Source of the DNA: Aequoribacter fuscus | GTDB lineage: Bacteria; Pseudomonadota; Gammaproteobacteria; Pseudomonadales; Halieaceae | Reading direction: 5' to 3' | Length of the DNA: 64,000 nt | Assembly: GCF_009910365.1 (NCBI RefSeq) | Contig: NZ_CP036423.1 | Location: forward strand, 2,108,001-2,172,000 | Shown here: positions 35,886-45,384 of the stretch, piece after piece | Layout: each line of letters starts with the position of its first letter | How positions within the stretch are numbered: the first letter of the stretch is position 1 | Position numbers and translations under genes: made by a program | The notes under the pieces: model-generated | Database searches by the model: none | Seen by the model: only the letters and a program-made list of their open reading frames with translations | What the model was told of the DNA's origin: nothing

Positions 35886-37199
35886 TTATCGATAAGCGGG
35901 CGGCAATTCAGACTTTAAATCAAGGTAGCGGTCGCGCAGCTTGGTCTGACGGTTACTCAGGTCCATGACCTCGCCTCGGATAAAGACATGGCTAGGGTAG
36001 GTATCAAGCTCTAGTGGATCGCCATCCCACACGACCAAGTCGGCAATAGCGCCCGCTTGTAACTGCCCCACATCCGCGTCAAAACCAAGCAAACCGGCAG
36101 CCGACCGCGATAACGCACGGATTGCCTGCTCCCACTGCAAGCCATGCGCCACGGCTAAACCAGCAACTTGTCGCATATTTCGGGCATTATGCGTCGTCGC
36201 ATTTTCGCCACTGAACGCGATTTCGACCCCGGCTCGACTCAAGATAGCCGCACTGTCGAGGCGGGCACCTAAGTGGTCAAAGCTAACAGGTAAGTTATTT
36301 TCCCCGTTTAAAATGACACCAATATTTGCTTGCGCCAGCGGCGCCGCCAATTTCCACGCCTCAGCGCCGCCAATAATGGCCATACGAATACCAAATTGCT
36401 GCTGAATTTTCAGCGCTTGCGCAATATCCGCGACCCGATCTGCATGCACGAGCAGAGGCAACTTGCCACTTTCGACCAAGGCGAATTGCTGGACATCCTC
36501 AACAGAGAACGGTGCGCCCTCCAGTGCCTCGGGCAAGGTATAACGTTTAGTTACCGTACCAGATGCATTGTAGAGCTTTCCGGCCTCAAGAGCCGCCCGC
36601 AACCCCGCGACTGCAGCCGCACGCGAACCGCCGGCAGCGTCTTTGCCACGGTCACCAAGGTAGGCCACCACTGCCGCCGAGCGCACGCGAATAGACTCGA
36701 GTTGTCCACTCAAATCTGCCAGAGCAGCGGTACCCGCAAAGATTCGGTCATAGCCGCCCTCATCACCGTCGTTACTCAAAGACGGCATTATCAAGGCCGA
36801 GGTAATACCCTCGGTACGCGCTACGGGAATCAGTGTCGATGCCGCATTGAAGGCATCGGCTACTTCAAATGCTGCGGTTAACTGCGCGTGTTTCGTGCGA
36901 GTATCGACGCTGTCACCAACCGCCCCCACCTCCTCTAGCCCCAGATTACCCGAGGCTGCCACAAACCCAGAGGTGACCCAACGACCCTCGGCATCAATAA
37001 TATCCATCTCGTCTGTGACGGGAATGTTTTCGCCCATCGCTTGAATCGTACCTTGATCGACGATAATCGTGACGCCCTCTTCAATGGCTCCCTGTGAATT
37101 AACGATATTTGCACCGGTAATCGCCGTGGGTGCAGCCAAGCAGAATGGTGCTGCTAAGGCTGTTACCAAACCCAGACCCCATAGTGTTTTGATCTTCAT
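35886..37199 (-). CDS. Exported amidohydrolase-like protein with lost metal site
   Basis: 437 residues with a signal peptide (about 1-22) and the amidohydrolase fold (ITGANIVNSQGAIEEGVTIIVDQGTIQAMG; C-terminal GLLGFDADVGQLQAGAIADLVVWDGDPLE). The canonical HxH that follows PGFID in the superfamily is replaced: S83 and N85 stand in VTSGFVAASGNLG, and the later His-His and His-x-Asp metal ligands are not seen. It probably has no hydrolase activity of the usual type, or serves as a structural partner of the intact paralogue next to it, whose stop it overlaps by 4 bases (ATGA). Substrate unknown. Confidence 0.85.
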   Translation of the reverse strand: MKIKTLWGLGLVTALAAPFCLAAPTAITGANIVNSQGAIEEGVTIIVDQGTIQAMGENIPVTDEMDIIDAEGRWVTSGFVAASGNLGLEEVGAVGDSVDTRTKHAQLTAAFEVADAFNAASTLIPVARTEGITSALIMPSLSNDGDEGGYDRIFAGTAALADLSGQLESIRVRSAAVVAYLGDRGKDAAGGSRAAAVAGLRAALEAGKLYNASGTVTKRYTLPEALEGAPFSVEDVQQFALVESGKLPLLVHADRVADIAQALKIQQQFGIRMAIIGGAEAWKLAAPLAQANIGVILNGENNLPVSFDHLGARLDSAAILSRAGVEIAFSGENATTHNARNMRQVAGLAVAHGLQWEQAIRALSRSAAGLLGFDADVGQLQAGAIADLVVWDGDPLELDTYPSHVFIRGEVMDLSNRQTKLRDRYLDLKSELPPAYR

Positions 37200-38539
37200 T
37201 GACCACCTCCAATCACGCCATTTCCCACACCAAAATCCATCATGGGCTGTTTAGCGACATCAGCACGGTCAAATACCACGGCTCCGTCGATGTATACCTG
37301 TTGTGCCAGCGCATAAACGCTGAATGGATCATTGTTCCAAACCACAAGGTCTGCCATTTTTCCTGGCTCTAGGCTACCGGTCATAGCGTCAATCCCCAGG
37401 GCTTTTGCCGCATTCAGGGTAATCCATTGAATGGCTGTCGACTTGGGTATGTTAATGCCAGCGCGCTTCGCCGCGCCCACAACCTTAGCGGTTTCTTGGT
37501 TGAGTCGCTGAATACCGTGAGCATCGTCACTGTGTACGACCGCACATGCGCCAGCCTCGTGCAGCAGCGCTGCATTCTCTTTGATACCGTCGTAGGCTTC
37601 CATTTTAAAGCCCCACCAATCGGCCCACACGGCAGAGCAAACGCCTTGATCGGCCAGCAGGTCAGCAATTTTGTAGGCTTCAACCGCATGGTGAAAGGCG
37701 GTGACTTTGTACCCAAACTCCCGAGCCACATCTAGCATCGTTGCCATCTCATCGGCGCGGTAGCAGTGGTTATGGACCAGGATCTCACCGTCCAACACCC
37801 CTACCAGGGTTTCTTTGGCTAAGTCTTGCTTGGGTAGAGGATCACCTTTCTCTTTGGCCTTTTCGATTTTGGCTTTGTAATCTAAGGCATCAATCCAAGC
37901 GGATCGATAACCCGCAACATTGCCCATTCGGGTCGAGGGTGCTCGACCTTTATTGCCGTAAACGCGTTTGGGGTTTTCTCCACACGCCATTTTCAAGCCA
38001 TAGGGCGCCCCTGGAAACTTCATGCCCGCTACCGTACGTGAGGGCACATTCTTTAAAGTAACCGTGCGCCCACCAATAAGATTGGCCGAGCCTGGAAGAA
38101 TTTGTAATGCGGTAATCCCACCCGCCAATGCAGTGACAAAACCCTGATCCTGAGGCCAAACGCTATGCTCAATCCAGACATCCGGCGTCGTCGGGGCCGT
38201 CATTTCATTGACATCAGAATGGGCGCGAACTCCCGGCACTCCCCCAGCGCCGAGGTGCGAGTGCACATCAATAATACCGGGGGTCACCCAGGCACCCTCT
38301 AACTCGACGACCTTCGCGCCACGAGCTTTCAGGTTTTTACCAACCTTAGCAATCTTGCCATCTTTTATGAGCACATCACCGTTGTCGATTTGCTCGCCTG
38401 TACCCGTCAAAATCGTACCGCCTTTCAGCAGTACTGTCTCTGACGGAAGCGGCGCGTAAGTACTGGGATAGGGCTCAGCCCGCGAAAGCATTGGCACAAC
38501 CAATGCCAGCGCGCCGAGCCAGCGCAGTGTTATCTTCAC
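37196..38539 (-). CDS. Exported metal-dependent amidohydrolase
   Basis: 447 residues, signal peptide (about 1-21). The metal-binding motif HxH is intact as H93 and H95 in PGIIDVHSHLGAGG, with further ligands in FHHAVEA and VVHSDDAHG. It resembles imidazolonepropionase-like amidohydrolases and prolidase-like periplasmic enzymes; the substrate is not known. The ATG overlaps the photolyase stop by 4 bases and its own stop overlaps the degenerate paralogue, so the two are made together, probably as a heteromer or active/inactive pair in the periplasm. Confidence 0.88.
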   Translation of the reverse strand: MKITLRWLGALALVVPMLSRAEPYPSTYAPLPSETVLLKGGTILTGTGEQIDNGDVLIKDGKIAKVGKNLKARGAKVVELEGAWVTPGIIDVHSHLGAGGVPGVRAHSDVNEMTAPTTPDVWIEHSVWPQDQGFVTALAGGITALQILPGSANLIGGRTVTLKNVPSRTVAGMKFPGAPYGLKMACGENPKRVYGNKGRAPSTRMGNVAGYRSAWIDALDYKAKIEKAKEKGDPLPKQDLAKETLVGVLDGEILVHNHCYRADEMATMLDVAREFGYKVTAFHHAVEAYKIADLLADQGVCSAVWADWWGFKMEAYDGIKENAALLHEAGACAVVHSDDAHGIQRLNQETAKVVGAAKRAGINIPKSTAIQWITLNAAKALGIDAMTGSLEPGKMADLVVWNNDPFSVYALAQQVYIDGAVVFDRADVAKQPMMDFGVGNGVIGGGQ

Positions 38540-40035
38540 CTGAGTTCTCCTTTATTGCTGTGTTGCGTCTTCAAATGTGTGCGCGTTTCGACATGTCGGT
38601 AGAGTACGCGGTTTATGTCTTGTCTGACCAGCGGGTTTTGGCGACGATCCCAATAAAGTGCGCGCGCTGCTTTATGCGCCTGGGCAATATCGATCACTGG
38701 ATCTGGGTAATTCATATCCATACATGCGCGTTCGATAGGACCTAGCTCCCAAGGGGTATGCACGAGAGGAACGGGTAATTCGCTCAGCTCGGGTACCCAT
38801 TTTTTGATAAAGACCGCATCGGGGTCGTGATCCAAACCCTGTTTAACTGGGTTATAAATTCGCAGAGTATTAATACCGGTAAGCCCTACTTGCATTTGAA
38901 TCTGCGCGTAGTGAATACCGGGTTCAAAATCTAAAAACCACTGTGCCAGTTGTCGGGCAGCAAATTGCCAACGCCCCTGCATCAAGTGACACAAAGCGCT
39001 CACGATCATCGCCCTGCCCCGGAAATGCAGGTATCCGGTATTTTGCAAACAGCGAAGACAGGCGTCTAAATACGGTATTCCTGTATTCCCTGTGGCCCAG
39101 GCCTGTTCATTCGCCAAGCTGTGGTCATCCTGAAACTGGTGATACCCAAAATTCATGGGTTCAAACTCAATGCGGTCTTCCGACTCGAACTTCTGAATAA
39201 AATGGCAATGCCAATGCAAACGTGAGTTTAACGCGCTTAGGGCTCTTCCCCACCCCGACCGACCGCGCTCTGCTTGAAGCCGCTGATACACTTGGCGGAT
39301 GCTCAAATTACCCCAAGCTAAATAGGGCGACAAACGCGAGCAGTGCTTGCGACTTAGGAGCGGTTTGGACAGCGCTTTATGGTAGATCTTACCGCGCTCG
39401 TCAAAGAAACTCTCCAGCGCGTGCTGCGCGGCGCCAACCCCCCCAAGTTGATGCGACGGATCTCGTGTGCTCCACGCCTTCAATAGCGCACTCTCCATCA
39501 CATAGTCAGAGAGACATCGCTGTTGGTCCTCAGCCGGCAGCAACTGCGCCCACTCAGGCTCAGCCAGCGGCTGAGACATCACTCTGTGCCAATCGTGAGC
39601 CCACCCATCGCGCGAGTATCGGCCGCGCTTGACGCCATTTGATTGATACTCTTGCCAATTTACACGATGCTGCCGGCACCATGTTGAAATCGCTTTATCA
39701 CGCTCATAGGTTACTCTCAGACCCGTCTCCTCGTGCGACAACAAATTCGAGATCGGATTGTGTGCGTGTATGGCATCTAGGACCTCCAGCATAGATCCTT
39801 TGAGTATATAAACTCGTTGATTTAAAGGCTCTAGGCGACCGTTCATTTCCAGCAAGCTTTGTGTGACAAAACGCCAGTGTCTCTCGCTGTAGTGCGGGTC
39901 ATTCATAAGCTCGGGCTCGAATACATACAGCAACAATGTGGGCTTACCATTTGCGGCAGCCGCCAGCGGAGCATGATCTTCAAGCCGAAGATCACGCTTA
40001 AACCATACAACCTGAAGCCCCTCGTTTGCGCTCAT
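38536..40035 (-). CDS. Photolyase/cryptochrome-family protein, divergent
   Basis: 499 residues. N-terminal Rossmann antenna-binding domain (VVWFKRDLRLEDHAPLAAA, with HEETG near 101) and a C-terminal FAD-binding domain (SRLSPYLAWGNLS, GRALSALNSRLHWHCHFIQKFE, TGIPYLDACLRCL, RIYNPVKQ). Aligned by eye with E. coli PhrB over the 28 residues D369-P396, the FAD-contacting Asn378 is Gly373 and the proximal Trp382 and Trp384 are Ala377 and Ile379. So this is not a standard class I CPD photolyase; it may repair another lesion, use a different electron route, or act as a sensor. It is joined by 4-base overlaps to a GIY-YIG nuclease gene upstream and to an amidohydrolase gene downstream. Confidence 0.88.
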   Translation of the reverse strand: MSANEGLQVVWFKRDLRLEDHAPLAAAANGKPTLLLYVFEPELMNDPHYSERHWRFVTQSLLEMNGRLEPLNQRVYILKGSMLEVLDAIHAHNPISNLLSHEETGLRVTYERDKAISTWCRQHRVNWQEYQSNGVKRGRYSRDGWAHDWHRVMSQPLAEPEWAQLLPAEDQQRCLSDYVMESALLKAWSTRDPSHQLGGVGAAQHALESFFDERGKIYHKALSKPLLSRKHCSRLSPYLAWGNLSIRQVYQRLQAERGRSGWGRALSALNSRLHWHCHFIQKFESEDRIEFEPMNFGYHQFQDDHSLANEQAWATGNTGIPYLDACLRCLQNTGYLHFRGRAMIVSALCHLMQGRWQFAARQLAQWFLDFEPGIHYAQIQMQVGLTGINTLRIYNPVKQGLDHDPDAVFIKKWVPELSELPVPLVHTPWELGPIERACMDMNYPDPVIDIAQAHKAARALYWDRRQNPLVRQDINRVLYRHVETRTHLKTQHSNKGELR

Positions 40036-40937
40036 AAAAACCGATTACTCACTGCGACGAGATCGCCATTCTGATCGAGTTGATGCAAAGCGACACGATC
40101 GTTGCGCAAAAAACTCAACAAAATACGATACGCGTCGCGATCGACCACCTCATCCCAGTCAAAATCAGCCTCCAAACCCGCCTTGGGGCGTTCAAAGGAG
40201 CCTAAATACGTCCAGTAGTGAAACACATGCCAGCCCTGTGCAGTGCCTTGTGGAGCTTTTGACTCAGAGTGACTGGAATCACCCCATTCTCTTACCCATA
40301 AGGGCTGATGATAGGGCCAAACGACCAATTGAAACTGCGCAAATAAGTCCAACAGCGCTGCGTTGTAAGCCTCGGCACTTTGTTCGCCACAACAGGCGCC
40401 ATCACAGCGTTTGATCTGACGCCCAAAACATCGCCCTTTCCCACGATCGAGCCCAACGCGATGCAAGCATAAGCCGTGCTCGGCGGCATGATTTCGCAAC
40501 CAGTTTTTCAGTTGAGTTTGATTAGCGAACAGTCCATAGCAGTATCCAAGCTGCTCGACTTGCTCTACTTTGCGCGGCTTAACGACACAATAACCCTCGT
40601 TGTCTGCCAGCAGCTCGGCCGTCCAAAGCGCTCGTTTCTTTCGTAGACGTCTATTAAACAGGGGCTGTTCGCTTTTAACGGCCTGACTCTCTACCAACAG
40701 AGCGGAAAGCTCATCAGCGGTAGTTTGACATTCAATTCGCGTGACACCTTGCATCAATTTTGCATGCCGTGGTTCTTTGCGCGCCGTTTGATAATGCGAG
40801 CGAATTCTCGCCTGAAAATCGATCGTTTTGCCAACGTAGAGCAGCGCGCCCTGATCGCTGAAAAAGCGGTACACGCCAGTGGCTTTCGGCAGGCGCTCCT
40901 GGATTTGACCATCTACCCAATAACTCGGTTGCGTCAC
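40032..40937 (-). CDS. GIY-YIG endonuclease, Cho/UvrC-like
   Basis: 301 residues. GIY-YIG core: GVYRFF at 21-26, YVGKTIDFQARIRSHY with the catalytic Arg44, and a Glu in LLVESQAVKSEQPLFN. A Cys-rich patch CFGRQIKRCDGACCGE (about 170-185) is seen in the UvrC-type domain of Cho and of DNA polymerase III epsilon fusions. No helix-hairpin-helix region is evident, so it resembles Cho (about 295 residues), which makes the 3' incision in nucleotide excision repair. It overlaps the photolyase start by 4 bases, suggesting linked action on UV lesions. Confidence 0.85.
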   Translation of the reverse strand: MTQPSYWVDGQIQERLPKATGVYRFFSDQGALLYVGKTIDFQARIRSHYQTARKEPRHAKLMQGVTRIECQTTADELSALLVESQAVKSEQPLFNRRLRKKRALWTAELLADNEGYCVVKPRKVEQVEQLGYCYGLFANQTQLKNWLRNHAAEHGLCLHRVGLDRGKGRCFGRQIKRCDGACCGEQSAEAYNAALLDLFAQFQLVVWPYHQPLWVREWGDSSHSESKAPQGTAQGWHVFHYWTYLGSFERPKAGLEADFDWDEVVDRDAYRILLSFLRNDRVALHQLDQNGDLVAVSNRFL

Positions 40938-40949
40938 GCGTAACGTACT

Positions 40950-42338
40950 CTATTTAAAGTACACACCCTCGCGCAAGGCAACGCTCAAAATCGCGGCGTA
41001 CACCCCCACATTCTGATCCAAAGAGTGCCGTTCCAACTTATCCAGCGTATCGTCGGGCGTATGGTGGTAATCGAAATAGTCCCAACCGTTTTGTAAGGGG
41101 GTGATGACCGGCACGCCCGCCTGCGCCAGCACCGAAATATCGGGGCCGCCCGTCGCACCGGGCTTACCCGGGATAACACCCCAAGGCGACAGCATCGCTG
41201 TCATGCTCTTGATTAAGGGCAGAGCGTCATCAGCCACACCGTGATCTAGGCGCCAGATATCCCCTGCCCCAAAATCCGATTCAAACGCCAATACGATGTT
41301 GTCCAAGTCGGCTTGGTGTTTTTGTGCGTACGCTTTAGCGCCCACTAGCCCTACTTCTTCTGCACCGAACAGTACAACGCGAAGCGTACGGTCGGGACCT
41401 TCGGGCATGGCATCCATGAGGGCTTTTGCAGCCGCAACAACAACGCCTACGCCAGCGCCGTCATCCAGTGCCCCCGTACCCAAGTCCCAAGAGTCCAAGT
41501 GCGCGCCAATAATCACGACTTCATCGGGTCGTGTACGCCCTTTAATCTCGGCGACCACATTACCCGATTGCGCAGCGGGCAGATACTCGCTGGTCAGCAC
41601 CAACTCTACTTCCACCGAATCGTGTCGATCCAGCAAACGCCCTAGCTGATCAGCATCTGCGCCTGACACCGCCGCAGTGGGAACAACGGGTAGGTCAGAG
41701 GTCCCCGCCCGTTTCATTTGTCCGGTGTGCGCGAAACGATGGCCCGAAGTGCCAACACTCCGTATGAGCGCACCGACCGCGCCTAAACGATACGCTTGCT
41801 CGCCGGTCTCGCGTCGCTTGCGGACTGCAGCACTGTAACCCGCGCCGTCTTGGGTACGCGCCATCACTTGGTCTACAAAAACAATCTTGCCTTTGGCCGA
41901 GCCATCCGCCAACGCCTGCAACGCCTCAGGCGATTCGACGCGCAAAATGGCGCCTTTCACACCCGCGTCACCAGTGCTGGCACTACCACCCAGACCCACC
42001 AGCACCAATGGCTGCTCGCCAGGCGCGACAATGCGACCACGCTCGATATGCCGCTCCCACAGAGGTACTTCAAAAGGCTCGACGGTCACTGAGTCAAATC
42101 CCAACTTCGTCAGTTCAGATACCGCCCAATCTCGAGCGCGCGCTTCTGCTTCAGTGCCGGCTAACCTTGGTCCCACCTCGGTCGTCAACGACTCGACAAC
42201 AGAGTACGCAATATTACTGTTTGCCGCCTCGTAGCCAATTGCGCGCGCCTGATCCACCCAGTCTTGCGGTAGCGGCTCAGCAACGCTGGCGCATGTCCAA
42301 AAAGTCAAAGCCGCTAGGGCTGATCGATGAAGTCGCAT
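40950..42338 (-). CDS. M28-family metallopeptidase, exported
   Basis: A periplasmic aminopeptidase of 462 residues with a signal peptide (about 1-20). Metal ligands of the M28 family: His and Asp in GAHLDSWD, Asp in GALDDGAG, the catalytic Glu in FGAEEVG, Asp/Glu in FESDFG, and the last His in DYHHTPDD. A PA-like insert domain separates the N-terminal region from the catalytic core (about 110-250). It starts 134 bp from the divergent dusA and is the first gene of the operon that continues with GIY-YIG nuclease, photolyase and the amidohydrolases. Confidence 0.92.
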   Translation of the reverse strand: MRLHRSALAALTFWTCASVAEPLPQDWVDQARAIGYEAANSNIAYSVVESLTTEVGPRLAGTEAEARARDWAVSELTKLGFDSVTVEPFEVPLWERHIERGRIVAPGEQPLVLVGLGGSASTGDAGVKGAILRVESPEALQALADGSAKGKIVFVDQVMARTQDGAGYSAAVRKRRETGEQAYRLGAVGALIRSVGTSGHRFAHTGQMKRAGTSDLPVVPTAAVSGADADQLGRLLDRHDSVEVELVLTSEYLPAAQSGNVVAEIKGRTRPDEVVIIGAHLDSWDLGTGALDDGAGVGVVVAAAKALMDAMPEGPDRTLRVVLFGAEEVGLVGAKAYAQKHQADLDNIVLAFESDFGAGDIWRLDHGVADDALPLIKSMTAMLSPWGVIPGKPGATGGPDISVLAQAGVPVITPLQNGWDYFDYHHTPDDTLDKLERHSLDQNVGVYAAILSVALREGVYFK

Positions 42339-42472
42339 GCTGTTCTTTCCTTAAAATTTGTGATCCGCTCAATCGCGGTCAGAATTTCTGTTTTCAGACC
42401 ATTATGGGAGTATACGTAGTCATTCACCAAGCAGTTCGATACACTTGCCGCCAGGTTCGAACGGCAAGCCAG

Positions 42473-43495
42473 ATGACGACGAAAATCCCCCATAAAAGCC
42501 CTTACTTAGAGTCGCTTCGCCTCAGTACTGCTCCTATGATGGAATGGTCTGATCGTCACTGCCGGTACTTTTGGCGTTTGATTGCTCCACAGGCTTTGCT
42601 GTACACCGAGATGGTAACGACTGGCGCCCTGTTATTTGGTGACAAACCCTATCACTTAGATTTTCATGATAGTGAACATCCCGTGGCACTACAACTGGGT
42701 GGTAATGAACCCGACGCTCTCGCTCGCTGCGCTGAGTTGGCTCAGCAGTGGGGCTATGACGAGGTCAATCTTAACTGTGGCTGTCCCTCTGACCGCGTGC
42801 AATCCGGCGGATTTGGCGCCTATTTAATGGGCGAACCTAAAACAGTTAGCGCATGCGTTCAAGCCATGCGAAACGCCACCGACTTACCCGTTACGGTCAA
42901 GCACCGTCTTGGTATAGATCATCAGGATTCCTACGAAGAACTACTCGAGTTCGTGCAAACAGTGGCAGAGGCTGGCTGCCGCCATTTTGTAGTACATGCC
43001 CGTAAGGCGTGGCTCAAGGGCTTATCGCCCAAGCAGAATCGCGACATCCCGCCGTTGAACTATGAATGGGTCTATCGCCTGAAACAAACACTACCTGAAC
43101 TCACCATCGTCATAAACGGCGGCATCACCCAACCACAAGAGTGCGTAGAACACCTGCAGCATGTTGATGGCGTCATGATTGGACGAGAAGCCTACTATCA
43201 CCCATGGCATTTACGCGCTATCTCCGAAGCGGTGTTCGGCAAGCAAAACCTGTTAAGCCAGCCAGAAATCATGACCGAAATGGTGCGATACAGCAAAGAG
43301 CAACTCGAAAAGGGTGTTAAACTCAACCACGTCACTCGGCATTTGATAAACTTTTATCAGGGTTGTCGAGGCGCAAAGCAATTCCGGCGTTACCTCAGCG
43401 AAAACGCACACAGACCCGGAGCCAACGAGCAGATACTTGTCGACGCCCTAGCCTTAGTGGAGCAAGCGGGTGTAGACCAAAAGGAAAGCGCATGA
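42473..43495 (+). CDS. dusA: tRNA-dihydrouridine synthase A
   Basis: FMN-dependent reduction of uridine to dihydrouridine in the D loop of tRNAs. From ATG 42473 it has 340 residues. Markers: [17 protein letters not shown] at the N terminus, the catalytic Cys in [44 protein letters not shown] and GVMIGREAY. The DusA type is shown by this HARKA segment and the length. The frame runs further upstream but that part covers the divergent M28 gene. The stop overlaps the transaldolase start by 4 bases, an unusual pairing of tRNA modification with pentose phosphate metabolism. Confidence 0.93.
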   Translation: MTTKIPHKSPYLESLRLSTAPMMEWSDRHCRYFWRLIAPQALLYTEMVTTGALLFGDKPYHLDFHDSEHPVALQLGGNEPDALARCAELAQQWGYDEVNLNCGCPSDRVQSGGFGAYLMGEPKTVSACVQAMRNATDLPVTVKHRLGIDHQDSYEELLEFVQTVAEAGCRHFVVHARKAWLKGLSPKQNRDIPPLNYEWVYRLKQTLPELTIVINGGITQPQECVEHLQHVDGVMIGREAYYHPWHLRAISEAVFGKQNLLSQPEIMTEMVRYSKEQLEKGVKLNHVTRHLINFYQGCRGAKQFRRYLSENAHRPGANEQILVDALALVEQAGVDQKESA

Positions 43496-44445
43496 ACAAG
43501 CTAGAGCAGTTAAAAAGCATGACAACAGTGGTGGCGGATACGGGCGATATTCGCTCGATCGCCCAGTACCAGCCCCAAGATGCCACAACCAACCCGTCGC
43601 TGCTGCTCAAAGCCGCTCAAGATGACCACTTTCGGCCTTTTTTAGACCAAGCGCTAGAGCAAGCGCAGTCAAACACTCGCGACTCCGATGCGCAACGTAT
43701 TACCCGAGCCGCTGATCAATTTGCGGTACTCATGGGCGCTGAAATTGCCAAACTGGTGCCAGGTGTCGTGTCGACCGAGGTCGATGCACGCTTATCTTTT
43801 TCAACACCCGAAACCGTCAATAAAGCCTTGAACTTGGTCGAGGCCTACGATCGATTGGGGCTGGGTACTGACCGCATTCTGATTAAAATTGCGGCCACCT
43901 GGGAGGGCATACAGGCAGCAAAAATACTCGAGGCTCAAGGTATACACTGCAATCTGACCTTACTGTTTGGGTTTGGGCAAGCACAGGCGTGTGCGGATGC
44001 CGGCGTCTTTTTGATTTCGCCTTTTGTTGGTCGAATACTGGATTGGTACAAACAAAATACCAACATCGAGATCATCGATCCTCTCGATGACCCGGGCGTA
44101 CAATCAGTGACTCGAATTTTTAACTACTACAAAACCCACGGCTATCGCACCGTTGTTATGGGCGCCAGCTTCCGCAACCAGGGCCAGATTGAAGCCTTGG
44201 CGGGTTGTGATCGCTTAACGATTAGCCCAGATCTTTTGGCGGCGTTGCAAGATGATTCAGGCGCGCTGACACGAAAGCTCGATGCCGCTAGCGCCGTATC
44301 CGATGCACCAAAACAATCTCCGTTTGAGGCGAGCTTTCGCTACGACTTAAACGCCGATGCCATGGCGACCGACAAGCTATCGGACGGCATTCGCCGCTTT
44401 ATTGCCGACCAAGAAAAACTGGAGCAACTGATTAAATCATGCTGA
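43492..44445 (+). CDS. tal: Transaldolase
   Basis: Moves a dihydroxyacetone unit between sedoheptulose-7-phosphate and glyceraldehyde-3-phosphate in the pentose phosphate pathway. It has 317 residues, class I TalB type. Marks: [21 protein letters not shown], the Schiff-base lysine in [28 protein letters not shown], and [25 protein letters not shown] precedes the ATG at 43492, which overlaps the dusA stop. Its end overlaps the next gene by 7 bases. Confidence 0.95.
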   Translation: MNKLEQLKSMTTVVADTGDIRSIAQYQPQDATTNPSLLLKAAQDDHFRPFLDQALEQAQSNTRDSDAQRITRAADQFAVLMGAEIAKLVPGVVSTEVDARLSFSTPETVNKALNLVEAYDRLGLGTDRILIKIAATWEGIQAAKILEAQGIHCNLTLLFGFGQAQACADAGVFLISPFVGRILDWYKQNTNIEIIDPLDDPGVQSVTRIFNYYKTHGYRTVVMGASFRNQGQIEALAGCDRLTISPDLLAALQDDSGALTRKLDAASAVSDAPKQSPFEASFRYDLNADAMATDKLSDGIRRFIADQEKLEQLIKSC

Positions 44446-44885
44446 TCAAAGTCTTCAAATCACTGTTTGAAAACAGTGCCGACGCCCCGCAACGCACGAC
44501 AGAACACACCCTGGCTCTGGTCGCGGCCGCACTGCTGTTCGAAGTCGCACGTGCAGACTTTGAACAAGACGCCGAGGAAGAAGCTATATTGACAAAGGCT
44601 CTGCAAGAGGCCTTTAGGTTAGACAGAGAAACGCTAGCTGAGATCAAACAACAAGCCAGCGCGCAAGTCGATGAAGCCACGTCACTCTACGAATTTACCC
44701 GCATTATTAACGACCATGCAGACGCTAACGACAAGTACACTATGGTAAAGCTGATGTGGCAGGTTGCTCACGCAGACGGTGAAATCAGTAAATACGAGGA
44801 ACATTTGATCCGTCGAGTGGCGGAGTTGATCTACGTTTCGCATTCCGATTTTATTCGCGCGAAACACAGTACTTTGAAAGGCTAG
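44439..44885 (+). CDS. TerB-like cofactor protein
   Basis: 148 residues, mainly helical, with the TerB family pattern: [22 protein letters not shown] and [32 protein letters not shown], where the acidic D/E sites in DGEISKYEE are expected to bind metal. TerB-like proteins were named for tellurite resistance but their role in most genomes is not known. Its ATG overlaps the transaldolase stop, so it is the last gene of the dusA-tal-terB operon, convergent with the STAS gene. Confidence 0.8.
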   Translation: MLIKVFKSLFENSADAPQRTTEHTLALVAAALLFEVARADFEQDAEEEAILTKALQEAFRLDRETLAEIKQQASAQVDEATSLYEFTRIINDHADANDKYTMVKLMWQVAHADGEISKYEEHLIRRVAELIYVSHSDFIRAKHSTLKG

Positions 44886-44898
44886 CTTCGCAAGAGAC

Positions 44899-45384
44899 CT
44901 ACTGGACTAACTCCAAGGCGTTTAACAGATCTTTAAAACGCGCCTCGTTTTCAGTCGATAAAGACATCAGGGTGCGGTGTGCATCAAGCACTTTGGCGTG
45001 CATCTGCTTCTCGTCGCTATTCTGAGCCGCAAGCTCACTGGTTTCGCCCTCGGCGCAGCACAACTCTTCATGAATGTGAAATAACTGACTGAACCCCATC
45101 GAGCGAATCAATCGACTGATACCGGCCTTGCAAGAATACAGGTCAGGCTGGACATGAAAATCGGCTTCTACCCGCAGCGCCACCTTCGCCAGCATACCAA
45201 GCGTCGTGCTATCTAAATTCTCGGCTTCGCATAAATCAACGATCAACGTCTGAAACTCGGGATCTGCCACCATGGCTTCTAGGTAGTCGTCTAAGGTGGT
45301 AGACAATGTCAGGCGAACATCACCGCAAAGTCTTAACAAATAAGCCCCTGAGTCGTTCGCCGCTAGTATTTGAGCATCAGCCAT
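44899..45384 (-). CDS. STAS-domain anti-sigma-factor antagonist
   Basis: 161 residues. The STAS domain (about 1-100) has LIVDLCEAENLDSTTLGMLAKV, with the phosphorylatable Ser in DST. A C-terminal helix extension (about 105-161) is not part of the standard fold. The ATG at 45384 overlaps the upstream PP2C gene's stop by 8 bases. Predicted: when dephosphorylated by the neighbouring phosphatase, it binds an anti-sigma factor kinase and releases a sigma factor. No kinase gene is in the window. The pair resembles RssB-RssC or HsbR-HsbA of Pseudomonas. Confidence 0.85.
   Translation of the reverse strand: MADAQILAANDSGAYLLRLCGDVRLTLSTTLDDYLEAMVADPEFQTLIVDLCEAENLDSTTLGMLAKVALRVEADFHVQPDLYSCKAGISRLIRSMGFSQLFHIHEELCCAEGETSELAAQNSDEKQMHAKVLDAHRTLMSLSTENEARFKDLLNALELVQ

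Noticed and set aside
42008-42472. 495-residue version of DusA
   Set aside because: The first 155 codons overlap the M28 gene and do not resemble DusA.
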